Below, in pieces: positions 6,867-14,124 of a DNA stretch of 26,105 bases (its first letter is position 1; each line of letters begins with the position of its first letter). The position numbers and the translations under genes are program-made. The notes beneath the pieces were generated by a model. It saw only the letters and a list, made by a program, of their open reading frames with translations, was not told the DNA's origin and searched no databases. The stretch lies in contig JAIOPF010000329.1 in the NCBI GenBank assembly GCA_021414045.1, positions 1-26,105 of the forward strand, read 5' to 3'. This DNA is from Deltaproteobacteria bacterium (GTDB lineage Bacteria; UBA10199; DSSB01).

Positions 6867-8876
6867 TTAGGGCCCTTCCACCAGCTGCTTGGCGCCCAGC
6901 ATGATGGATTCGGTATTCTTATTGTCTCTCATTAACAGGGGTCTTTGGGCCTTCACGGGCAGAATGAGGTGAAAGGTCGAACCTTGGTCTTTTTGGCTCT
7001 CGACCCAGATGGCCCCTTGGTGCATTTCGACGAATTGCTTGGTGAGAGCCAAGCCAAGGCCGGTTCCTTGATAGCGTCGCGTAAAGGAGCTGTCGACCTG
7101 TTCAAAGACGTTAAAGACCGATTCGAGATCCTTCTCGTCGATGCCGATACCCGTATCCTTCACCTCGATGATGAAATATCCCTGGGGAGAGTTTGGGAGA
7201 TGCTGGGTATGCATCGGATACTCCGAGGGAAGGCCTTCGGAATAACGGGCCGAAAGTCGGATACTCCCCGACTCCGGCGTGAACTTGATGGCGTTCGACA
7301 GCAGATTGAGCAGGATTTGCCGCGTCTTGCGGGGGTCGGCGTGGAAGACCGGAAGGGGGCCCTCGACCTTCAGCTCGAATTTCTGCTGCTTCTTCTTGAT
7401 CAAGGGCGAAATCGAATTGCCCACGTCCTGCATCAGGTCCTCGAGGCTAAAATCTTCCAGGTTCAATTCCATCTTTCCGGACTCGACCTTCGCCAAGTCG
7501 AGGATGCTGTTGATCAGATGCAACAGGTGCTCGCCGTTGTTGATGACTTCCCGCAGGCTGTCTTTTTGCTCGGCGTTGAGCTCGCCCATCACGTCTTCCA
7601 TCAGCAATTCGGAAAATCCGATGATGGCGGTCAGAGGCGTCCGGAGCTCGTGGCTCATGATGGCCAGAAACTCGCTCTTGATGCGGTTGGCCCTCTCGAG
7701 CTCGACGTTCTTGGTACGGATCTCGTCGAAGAGCTGGGCGCTTTCGATGGCCAGGGCCGCTTGGTTGGAGAAATTTTCGAGAACGCCGATGCGGGTCTCG
7801 TCGACGAATTCGGTCTTCGAAATGCCGATCAAGGCGCCGATCACGCGCCGTTCGGCGACGAGGGGCATGATGACGAATTTCTTGAACTCCATCTCCTTTT
7901 GGATTTGGTCGGCCAATTCCTTGGACCAGTGCGGCTCGACGCCCTTCACCAATTCGGAAAGCTCTTGTCGGAAGACCAGGCGATTGCGCCGTATGGCCGT
8001 GAAGATGCTGTTGGGATGTCCCGGTTGCAGCTTCATCTCGGCCAACTTGAAACCCACCCTGCCCTCGATCTGCTCCACCAAGGGATTTTGATGGGGAATG
8101 AAGAATTCGATGAGGCCGTTGTTGCGGTTGGGCATCACCAAAAGGCAAACGTCATAACCCAGCCCCTCGACGACGCCCGCCAAGACTTGCTGGATGACCT
8201 CCAGCGGGGACATCATGCGCCGAATCGTCGAGGAAATGCGGTTGAGCGCGATCAACTGCTTGTTGCGTTGTTCGAGAGCCCGTTCCTTCAAGCGGGTGAA
8301 AAAGTTGGAAATTTTCACGGCGTAGACGACGATGGGCAGGAACATGACGAGCAAGATGAGGTTCGCGTAACGGATCACGGTCTGGTCGCCAAACCAGGAG
8401 GAATGTTCGCCGGAGTAGACGAAGGGAGCCAGCCAGCCCATCTGCGTGCTCAAGACCAGGCTGCCGGAGAAAAAAATCGACAGGATGCCGGCGACGATCG
8501 CGACTTGGTAGTTATAGAACATGCCCGCCGCGACGCAATACATCAGGTAGAGGGTGAAGAAATTGCTCTGGGTTCCGCCGGTAATATAGACGACCAGGGT
8601 CATGCTGATGAGATCGGCCGCCAGCTCCACCACGAAGGACGCCATCAAGGCGCGATTGCGCAGGATGTTGCGGTAGCACATGCCGGTCAAGAGAAAGGCC
8701 ACCGAGATGACGAGGGGGATCCACGGAGCGCTGCGCCACATGCCCTTGAAGTAAATGGAACCGATGGCCCAAAAGACGATGAAGATCCAGAGACGCAATT
8801 TGGCCGTGAAGACGTGGCGTCCCTTGTAATCGGGCAGCTTGATATCTTCCAGAATCGCGGAGGCGCTGATCTTCAT
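6867..8876 (-). CDS. Membrane-bound GAF sensor histidine kinase
   Basis: 669-aa orphan sensor kinase. Five or six membrane helices lie between residues ~28 and ~190 (clusters near 28-47, 52-66, 80-98, 105-119, 123-145, 170-188). A short signalling helix follows, then a GAF domain (~223-382) and a HisKA dimerisation domain with the phosphoacceptor His409 in SHELRTPLTAIIGF. The HATPase domain shows the N box LLNLLSNAIKFTP, the G1 box KDTGIGIDEKD, FNVFEQVDSS and the G2 box GTGLGLALTK. The ATG at 8874-8876 overlaps the dsbD stop as ATGA, so an apparent longer ORF to 9068 is rejected. No response regulator gene is in the window. Coupling to dsbD suggests a redox or envelope input, but this is inference. 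Confidence 0.93.
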   Translation of the reverse strand: MKISASAILEDIKLPDYKGRHVFTAKLRLWIFIVFWAIGSIYFKGMWRSAPWIPLVISVAFLLTGMCYRNILRNRALMASFVVELAADLISMTLVVYITGGTQSNFFTLYLMYCVAAGMFYNYQVAIVAGILSIFFSGSLVLSTQMGWLAPFVYSGEHSSWFGDQTVIRYANLILLVMFLPIVVYAVKISNFFTRLKERALEQRNKQLIALNRISSTIRRMMSPLEVIQQVLAGVVEGLGYDVCLLVMPNRNNGLIEFFIPHQNPLVEQIEGRVGFKLAEMKLQPGHPNSIFTAIRRNRLVFRQELSELVKGVEPHWSKELADQIQKEMEFKKFVIMPLVAERRVIGALIGISKTEFVDETRIGVLENFSNQAALAIESAQLFDEIRTKNVELERANRIKSEFLAIMSHELRTPLTAIIGFSELLMEDVMGELNAEQKDSLREVINNGEHLLHLINSILDLAKVESGKMELNLEDFSLEDLMQDVGNSISPLIKKKQQKFELKVEGPLPVFHADPRKTRQILLNLLSNAIKFTPESGSIRLSARYSEGLPSEYPMHTQHLPNSPQGYFIIEVKDTGIGIDEKDLESVFNVFEQVDSSFTRRYQGTGLGLALTKQFVEMHQGAIWVESQKDQGSTFHLILPVKAQRPLLMRDNKNTESIMLGAKQLVEGP

Positions 8877-10513
8877 AGCGGATGAGAGGACGTTTTTTTC
8901 AAGGCTTCTTTCATCAGGGAAAGCATGCGTTCTTTGTCGGCGAATCCACCCACCAGCTTGACGTCCTCGATGGGTTTGCCCTCGCTGTCGAGGAACAAGA
9001 CCGTCGGCCATCCCACCACTTCGTATCGGTCGGTGGCCTTCCGGCATTGGGGATCGTCGGTGGTGCAATCCACTTTCACCATCACGAAACTCTCGCTCAA
9101 GGCCTGTACCTCCGGGGCCGAAAAGGTCAACTTATCGAGCTCCTGGCAAGGCGGGCACCAGTCGGCGTAAAAATCGACGATCATAGGTTTACGGGACTCT
9201 TTCGCCGCGCTCAACCCTTTTTCGAAGGAATAAGTCCAGAGCCCCCCCTGAGGCTTGGCCATCAGGGGTTTGGTGAAGACGTAGCCGTAATACAGAGCGG
9301 GAGCCAACATCAGGACGGCCATGCCACGCTTGAGGATCATGGTCCAACGGCCGGCTTTGACCTTTCGGGCCAACTCTCCGTAGGCCGTGCCCAGAACGAC
9401 GAAAATCAACCCCATGCCCAGACCGTAATTGAGCAAAAGCAGAAAGCCATAAAACCGGTCCTGTTCGCGGGCGGCGATTAACAACAGGGGTCCAATCAAG
9501 GGACCGACGCATGGAGAAGCGATCAGGCCAATGGTTAGACCCGCCAGAAAAGCCCCCCAAGGCCCCTCCCCGCCCATCCTCACCAAGCGATTATGAAAAG
9601 CGGGCGGCAGGTGAAAGGGAATGACCTCGAAAAGGCCCAAGGCGAAAACGAGAAAAAACAAGGCCGTGAACAGAATGAACCACCGGCTTTGAAAAAGGAA
9701 ACCCAGCTTGAGCCCGGCCGAGGCCGCGAGAAAACCCAGGACGGAATACATGGTCACCATCCCCAGCACCAGCATCAGGGCGCGAAGGAAGTTTCCGCGT
9801 CGGCGATGCTTCACGCCGATGAAGGCCAAGGTCAGGGGGATGATGGGCAGGACACAGGGAGTAAAAGAAGTCAAAATCCCGCCAAACAGCGCCAATCCCA
9901 ATAAGAAGGCCTTTCCTTGGTCGAGAAGCCGCTCTGGATTCGACTCGTGGATCAATTCGAATAAAGTCGGTTTTGCCTTTTCTGTTTCCTTCGCCTCGAT
10001 GCTGGAAGCGGCAGCGGGAGGTTCCGCGGGGACCAGCGAAGCGCCTTCGGGGACCACCTCCACGGGAAGCAGGACGGTCCGACGCATGGGACGGTAGCAG
10101 AAATCGTCGGAACAACCTTGATAACGCAAGGTGGCTTCGAGGGTACGACGCCCTGGCTTGGCGTCCTTGGGAACCATGAGGGTCACCTTTTGCTCGAAAT
10201 CATGAAAATAGACCTGGGTAGTCTTCTTCAAAAAGGGATCTTGATGGGGTTCGGGAGGGGGGCGTTCGCTTTGAACCACGACCAAGCCGTCGGTCTTGTC
10301 GAAGAGCAGCGAGGTCTTATCGTCGTAAAGCCAGTATTTGTCGGGGACCTTAAAATTCAGCTTGAAGGCGAAGGCCTCCCCAGGATGCAGGCGCACGACT
10401 TGATCCTGGAAATCCACCTTAAAAGGATCGCGACGGTCTTCTTGGGCGTAACCATGGCTCCAGGTCCCAAAAATGACGCTGAACAGCAGAAAAATTAGGA
10501 AATTTCGTTTCAT
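8873..10513 (-). CDS. dsbD: Thiol:disulfide interchange protein DsbD
   Basis: Transfers electrons from cytoplasmic thioredoxin across the inner membrane to periplasmic thiol reductases. The 546-aa protein has three modules. After a signal peptide (cut after YAQ, ~23) comes an N-terminal immunoglobulin-like DsbD-alpha domain with Cys134 and Cys139 (CSDDFCYRP). The eight-helix membrane domain has the redox Cys220 (SFTPCVLP) and Cys335 (IASPCVGP). The C-terminal thioredoxin-like domain has the W-C-P-P-C site (Cys453, Cys456). All six catalytic cysteines are present. The start at 10511-10513 is followed by a normal signal peptide; the ribosome binding site is weak. The stop codon is shared with the kinase start (ATGA), so translation of the two is probably coupled. 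Confidence 0.95.
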   Translation of the reverse strand: MKRNFLIFLLFSVIFGTWSHGYAQEDRRDPFKVDFQDQVVRLHPGEAFAFKLNFKVPDKYWLYDDKTSLLFDKTDGLVVVQSERPPPEPHQDPFLKKTTQVYFHDFEQKVTLMVPKDAKPGRRTLEATLRYQGCSDDFCYRPMRRTVLLPVEVVPEGASLVPAEPPAAASSIEAKETEKAKPTLFELIHESNPERLLDQGKAFLLGLALFGGILTSFTPCVLPIIPLTLAFIGVKHRRRGNFLRALMLVLGMVTMYSVLGFLAASAGLKLGFLFQSRWFILFTALFFLVFALGLFEVIPFHLPPAFHNRLVRMGGEGPWGAFLAGLTIGLIASPCVGPLIGPLLLIAAREQDRFYGFLLLLNYGLGMGLIFVVLGTAYGELARKVKAGRWTMILKRGMAVLMLAPALYYGYVFTKPLMAKPQGGLWTYSFEKGLSAAKESRKPMIVDFYADWCPPCQELDKLTFSAPEVQALSESFVMVKVDCTTDDPQCRKATDRYEVVGWPTVLFLDSEGKPIEDVKLVGGFADKERMLSLMKEALKKTSSHPL

Positions 10514-10636
10514 GAAACACTCTACGCAGCGGGGGACTTTTCGGACGCCCCGATCTCGGAAATCCTCAATATTCTCTTTTAGATCCGCCTTTGGATTATG
10601 CTACCCTTTTCTAATGGAAGCCCAAGGGAGTTGCCT

Positions 10637-11908
10637 ATGAAAAAATTGACGGCCGAATGGGACAGCCCGCTTTTCATGCAGGTCCAAGCCCAATTCGAAA
10701 CGGCGGCCCAAAAGCTCTCCCTCGACGAAAATATCTTCAACCGCCTGCGAGTTCCGGACAAGGCCCTGATCGTCAGCGTTCCCTTTCGCAACGACGACGG
10801 CTCCATTCGAGTCGTTCCGGGTTACCGAGTCCAGCACAACGACGTCCTCGGTCCTTATAAGGGCGGCCTGCGCTATCACCCCTTGGTCAACCTTGGAGAA
10901 GTGGCCGCTTTGGCCAGCCTGATGACCTGGAAGTGCGCCTTGGTCAATCTTCCGCTGGGAGGGGCCAAAGGCGGCATCCAAATCGACCCGACTTTGCTCA
11001 GTCGCGGCGAGCTCCAGCGCATGACGCGACGTTATACCTCCGAAATCGTCAACTTCATCGGCCCCGACGTCGATATCCCGGCCCCGGACATGGGAACCAA
11101 CGAACAGGTCATGGCCTGGATCATGGACACCTATAGCCAGCTCAAGGGCCACGCCGTCGCCGAGATCGTCACCGGAAAACCCGTCATCATTGGCGGGTCC
11201 CTGGGCCGCAAAGAGGCCACGGGACGCGGCGTCGTCTACTGCCTGATCGAGGCGTCGAAGCTGCTGAATTACAAGCTCGATGAAAGCACGAGGATCGCCG
11301 TGCAGGGCTTCGGTAATGTCGGCGCGGCCGCCGTGAAAAAGCTCGAAAAGATCGGGACCAAGGTGGTCGCCGTCAGCGACGTGAAATCGGGCGTCTACAA
11401 TCCCAAGGGCCTGTCCTATCAGGCATTGACGGACTGGGTGAACCAACACCGCAGCCTCGAGGGTTTCCCCGAGGCCGACGCGGTGACGAACGCCGAACTG
11501 GCTTGCCTCGACGTCGACATCGTGGTCCCGGCCGCCACCGAAGGCACCATCACTCCCGAGATCGCCAGAAAGCTGAAATGCAAAATCCTGGCGGAGGGAG
11601 CCAACGGTCCCACGACTCTCGAGGCCGACAAGATCATCGAGGACCGAGGAGACATTTTCGTCATTCCCGACATCCTGGCCAATGCCGGCGGGGTCATCGT
11701 GTCGTACTTCGAGTGGGTCCAGGACCTGCAGAATTATTTTTGGACGGAGCAAGAAATCAACAAGCGGCTCTTCGAGATCATGAGCACGGCGTTCCAAACG
11801 ATCCATGAGTTCTCGAAGGCGCACCAGGTGAACATGCGCAACGCGGCCCTGATGACGGGAATCCAAAAAGTTTCCCAGGCCATGTTGACGCGAGGATTCT
11901 ACCCTTAG
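10637..11908 (+). CDS. gdhA: Glutamate dehydrogenase (Glu/Leu/Phe/Val dehydrogenase family)
   Basis: Oxidative deamination of glutamate to 2-oxoglutarate, or the reverse, using NAD(P). The 423-aa length fits hexameric GDH. Substrate-domain motifs: GPYKGGLRYHP (72-82), MTWKCALVNLPLGGAKGG (96-113) with catalytic Lys111, and the PAPDMGT segment with Asp151. The Rossmann domain starts at ~180 and has the dinucleotide loop VQGFGNVG (222-229) followed by the ribose-binding acid region VAVSDVKSG. The ATG at 10637 has AAGGGAG six nt upstream, so 13 extra in-frame residues from 10598 are not used. Divergent from dsbD. The acidic residue after the Rossmann beta-2 strand (SD) is compatible with NAD(H), which is only a hint. 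Confidence 0.93.
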   Translation: MKKLTAEWDSPLFMQVQAQFETAAQKLSLDENIFNRLRVPDKALIVSVPFRNDDGSIRVVPGYRVQHNDVLGPYKGGLRYHPLVNLGEVAALASLMTWKCALVNLPLGGAKGGIQIDPTLLSRGELQRMTRRYTSEIVNFIGPDVDIPAPDMGTNEQVMAWIMDTYSQLKGHAVAEIVTGKPVIIGGSLGRKEATGRGVVYCLIEASKLLNYKLDESTRIAVQGFGNVGAAAVKKLEKIGTKVVAVSDVKSGVYNPKGLSYQALTDWVNQHRSLEGFPEADAVTNAELACLDVDIVVPAATEGTITPEIARKLKCKILAEGANGPTTLEADKIIEDRGDIFVIPDILANAGGVIVSYFEWVQDLQNYFWTEQEINKRLFEIMSTAFQTIHEFSKAHQVNMRNAALMTGIQKVSQAMLTRGFYP

Positions 11909-11967
11909 CCGCGAAAACCATTGCCTCCCCTTCCGAGGACACGGTAGCCTGAAACCCGAGATCATTC

Positions 11968-12834
11968 ATGAAACAGCTCAACAAAAGCATGCTAAAGAAC
12001 GCTTCGAACGTGGCCAAGAGCATCCGCGCGAATTGCTTCTTCCTCTACCTCGACGCCTTGGGCGAGGACGAATGGGCCCTCGACCTGCCGAAAGACTGCG
12101 ACCTCATCGTGGTGACCAAGAAACACGGCATCAAGGACATGGAGTTCAAGGAAAAATACCCGAAACACATCATCCTTCCCAAGATCAAGCTGGGACGCAT
12201 CGGCCTCATCAAGCTGGCCATGGCCTACGCCATCTCGACGCGTTTGGTGGACGACGCCGATAAAGTGGTCTTCCTGACCGGAACCTCCCAGCTGATGACT
12301 CTCGATACCCTCACGGTCTTCGAGATCGGAAAAGAGAGCGAGGTCATCACCACCAAGAACATCGTCGACATTTCCGAATCGGTGCAACCGGAGGTCTTCG
12401 AAGCCACCCTGAATTTGGCCATCGAACTCGCCATCAAGGGCCGCGAGGGCAAGCCAGTGGGCACCATCTTCGTGCTGGGTGACGACGAGCGAGTCATGCA
12501 GCTCAGCAAGCAGATGATCATCAATCCCTTCAAGGGCTACGACGAGGAGGAACGCAACATCCTTAGTCCCGCCCTCAAAGAGACCCTCCGCGAATTCGCC
12601 GCCCTGGACGGCGCCTTCGTCATCGCCTCGGACGGCACCGTCATCACCGCCGGCCGTTACCTGGGAGCCACCGCCGACTCCACCGAGATCGAACGCGGTT
12701 TGGGCAGCCGCCATCTGGCCGCCGCCGGCATCACCTCGCTCACCGCCGCCGTGGCCATCGTCATCAGCGAGTCCACCGGCGACGTCCGCATCTTCCGCAA
12801 TGGCACCCTTTTGATGGAAATCGAGAAGCCCTAA
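11968..12834 (+). CDS. DacZ-like diadenylate cyclase (c-di-AMP synthase)
   Basis: Condenses two ATP into cyclic di-AMP. The C-terminal DAC domain (~195-285) has the nucleotide-binding LDGAFVIASDGTVITAGRYL (Asp214-Gly215-Ala216) and the second motif GLGSRHLAAAGIT (Arg248, His249). The third position of the usual RHR motif is Leu250. The ~190-residue N-terminal region (DCDLIVVTKKHG, KVVFLTGTSQLMTLDTLTVFEIG) resembles the pyruvate-kinase-C-like domain found in archaeal DacZ-type cyclases and differs from DisA and CdaA. No membrane helix is present, so it is cytosolic. It follows gdhA by 59 nt without a visible terminator, so cotranscription is likely. Family assignment is from remembered motifs; activity is inferred. 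Confidence 0.82.
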   Translation: MKQLNKSMLKNASNVAKSIRANCFFLYLDALGEDEWALDLPKDCDLIVVTKKHGIKDMEFKEKYPKHIILPKIKLGRIGLIKLAMAYAISTRLVDDADKVVFLTGTSQLMTLDTLTVFEIGKESEVITTKNIVDISESVQPEVFEATLNLAIELAIKGREGKPVGTIFVLGDDERVMQLSKQMIINPFKGYDEEERNILSPALKETLREFAALDGAFVIASDGTVITAGRYLGATADSTEIERGLGSRHLAAAGITSLTAAVAIVISESTGDVRIFRNGTLLMEIEKP

Positions 12835-12914
12835 GCCCTCCTTGACAAAGGACGGCCTCGCCGATTAGAAACACCACGTTTTCCGCGAAGCAACCATCCT
12901 TGAGAGGAACCCTC

Positions 12915-13109
12915 ATGAGCGCCAAGAAAAACGACGAAAAACTCTTCGATCTCCGCACCCTCGACAATTTCCAGTCGCGCGGCCTCGTGAAACCGGCCGA
13001 TTACGAAAAGTATTTAAAAACCCTGCCCGACGAGGAGGGAAACTACGAACTGTGCGTCCTGGAAGAAGATGAAGATCTCGAGGACGACGAGGCCCCTGAG
13101 GAAGAATAG
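12915..13109 (+). CDS. Small acidic protein of unknown function
   Basis: A 64-aa protein starting at ATG 12915, with GAGAGG six to eight nt upstream; an in-frame TTG at 12900 is less likely. The N-terminal half is basic-polar (SAKKNDEKLFDLRTLDNF). The middle SRGLVKPADYEKYLKTLPDEE reads like a helix-turn-helix hairpin, and the C-terminus is a run of Asp/Glu (LEEDEDLEDDEAPEEE). I do not recognise the family. It lies 80 nt after the diadenylate cyclase gene and directly before the strong terminator, so it is probably the last gene of a gdhA-cyclase transcript. Codon bias is like the neighbours. Confidence 0.75.
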   Translation: MSAKKNDEKLFDLRTLDNFQSRGLVKPADYEKYLKTLPDEEGNYELCVLEEDEDLEDDEAPEEE

Positions 13110-13126
13110 CCTCTCCTAGCTTTCAT

Positions 13127-13160
13127 AAAAAAAGCCCTCCTTGCGGAGGGCTTTTTTTTT
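13127..13160. terminator. Intrinsic terminator, bidirectional type
   Basis: GC-rich stem GCCCTCC / GGAGGGC (13134-13140 and 13145-13151) with a TTGC loop, preceded by seven A and followed by nine T. The A/T flanks allow termination from both strands: the gdhA-cyclase-acidic protein transcript on plus and the M23 peptidase side on minus, although the latter gene is transcribed toward it from 13742. Confidence 0.93.
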
Positions 13161-13181
13161 AATCTCTTGAAAGCGGTCGGA

Positions 13182-13742
13182 CTACAGGAACTTGCTTGGA
13201 TTGACGGCGTTGCCGTCGATGCGAACCTCATAGTGGACATGGGGGCCAGTGCTGTGACCGGACATCCCGATACGGGAGATCTCTTGACCCTTCTTGATGC
13301 TTTCCCCTTCGCTGACGAAAGCCTCGGAGTTATGGGCGAATAAAGTGGTGAGATTACCGCCGTGGTCGATGATCACGGTCAATCCATAGCCGTTCTTATG
13401 GCCCACGAAGGCCACCTTGCCGTCAGCGGGAGCCAGAACCGGCGAACCGTAGGGAGCGGCAATATCCACGCCCAGGTGCATCCGACCGCGGCTGCGGGAG
13501 AGCCGGCGCCAGCCATAATCACTGGTGATAATACCCGCGCAGGGCATGACACTGGGAACGGCCGCCTCGAGGCTGGGAGTCAGGTCGTTGGCGTCTTCCA
13601 TGTAAAAATTAGGTGCGGAATCCAGGTCAAAATCGACAGTACCACCGTCTTCTTCGAAACTAGAACTAGGGATGGCGGCAAAAAGGCTGGTGCTTGCCGT
13701 CAGAACTAAGGCGACGAGCGCCGAGGAAAGAAACTTACGCAT
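13182..13742 (-). CDS. Secreted M23 (LytM-type) metallopeptidase
   Basis: Periplasmic zinc endopeptidase or LytM-like factor acting on peptidoglycan cross-links. The 186-aa protein has a signal peptide (MRKFLSSALVALVLTASTS, cut near FAA). A ~45-residue acidic linker follows, then a complete LytM domain: GWRR, the zinc motif HLGVD (His89, Asp93), PVLAPADGKV, and the HVH motif (His168, His170) with GHSTGPH before it. Both metal motifs are intact, so catalytic activity is plausible rather than an EnvC-like degenerate domain. The ATG at 13740-13742 has GAGGT four nt upstream, so an ORF extension to 13775 is rejected. It is a single gene with an unusually long upstream region. Confidence 0.93.
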   Translation of the reverse strand: MRKFLSSALVALVLTASTSLFAAIPSSSFEEDGGTVDFDLDSAPNFYMEDANDLTPSLEAAVPSVMPCAGIITSDYGWRRLSRSRGRMHLGVDIAAPYGSPVLAPADGKVAFVGHKNGYGLTVIIDHGGNLTTLFAHNSEAFVSEGESIKKGQEISRIGMSGHSTGPHVHYEVRIDGNAVNPSKFL

Positions 13743-14124
13743 GTAGACCTCACCAGGTTTATCGGAAGCAGGCACCCGTTTTATAGAGGGCGACGTCTAG
13801 ACTTCCGAGGCTTGCGACTCCTTCCACTCCCCCACCGCCCTTAAGGAAATTTCGGGGCGTCGGGTAAGCTTCTGGGTCGCTTAGGGTTTGGTTGTCTCGA
13901 TTCCTAAATGAAAGCTTTTGGTTTTTTTTGGGGGCTCTCCCGATGGAGCTTTGGGAGGCCTTCCAGGTCACTTTCTTAGCAGGTAACAGACAAAAACTTT
14001 AGAGTCAAGCTTTATGAAACCCTTGAAACTAAAGACATTTTATCCACAGGCCCGCTGGTTTCTGAATGTTTAACTTTTTCTAAATATCGGCTGAAAAATA
14101 GAGGGGTTGCGGAAAAAGATCCAC
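13743..14124. other. 382-nt gene-free region, possible structured leader of the M23 gene
   Basis: No convincing gene. On the minus strand, upstream of the M23 start, the sequence can pair TCGGAAG with CTTCCGA (7 bp, enclosing about 30 nt), and AGGGCG with CGCCCT further out. There is also an 8-bp palindrome, GTCTAGAC. A TTGACT lies far upstream (near 14008) but without a good -10 box, so no promoter is called. The stretch 13981-14100 is more A/T-rich than the genes. Riboswitch identity is not supported. Confidence 0.3.

Noticed and set aside
6945..8885. 646-codon open frame on the plus strand opposite the histidine kinase
   Set aside because: It is fully antisense to a gene with intact HisKA and HATPase motifs, shows no recognisable domain, and is the frame expected from GC-rich codon bias.
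8877..9068. N-terminal extension of the histidine kinase
   Set aside because: The extension is antisense-free but lies within the dsbD thioredoxin domain in another frame; the ATGA start at 8876 is better.
10601..11965. 454-codon open frame on the minus strand opposite gdhA
   Set aside because: Same reason: a shadow of a clear glutamate dehydrogenase gene, with no family motifs or ribosome binding site.
13743..13860. c-di-GMP-I (GEMM) riboswitch
   Set aside because: A GTCGCAAGCC segment resembles the core, but the conserved GGGCAAACC and GGGUUACC parts are absent.
13908..13979. 23-codon plus-strand ORF in the gene-free region
   Set aside because: No ribosome binding site, low-complexity Phe/Trp/Ser composition, and no conservation evidence.
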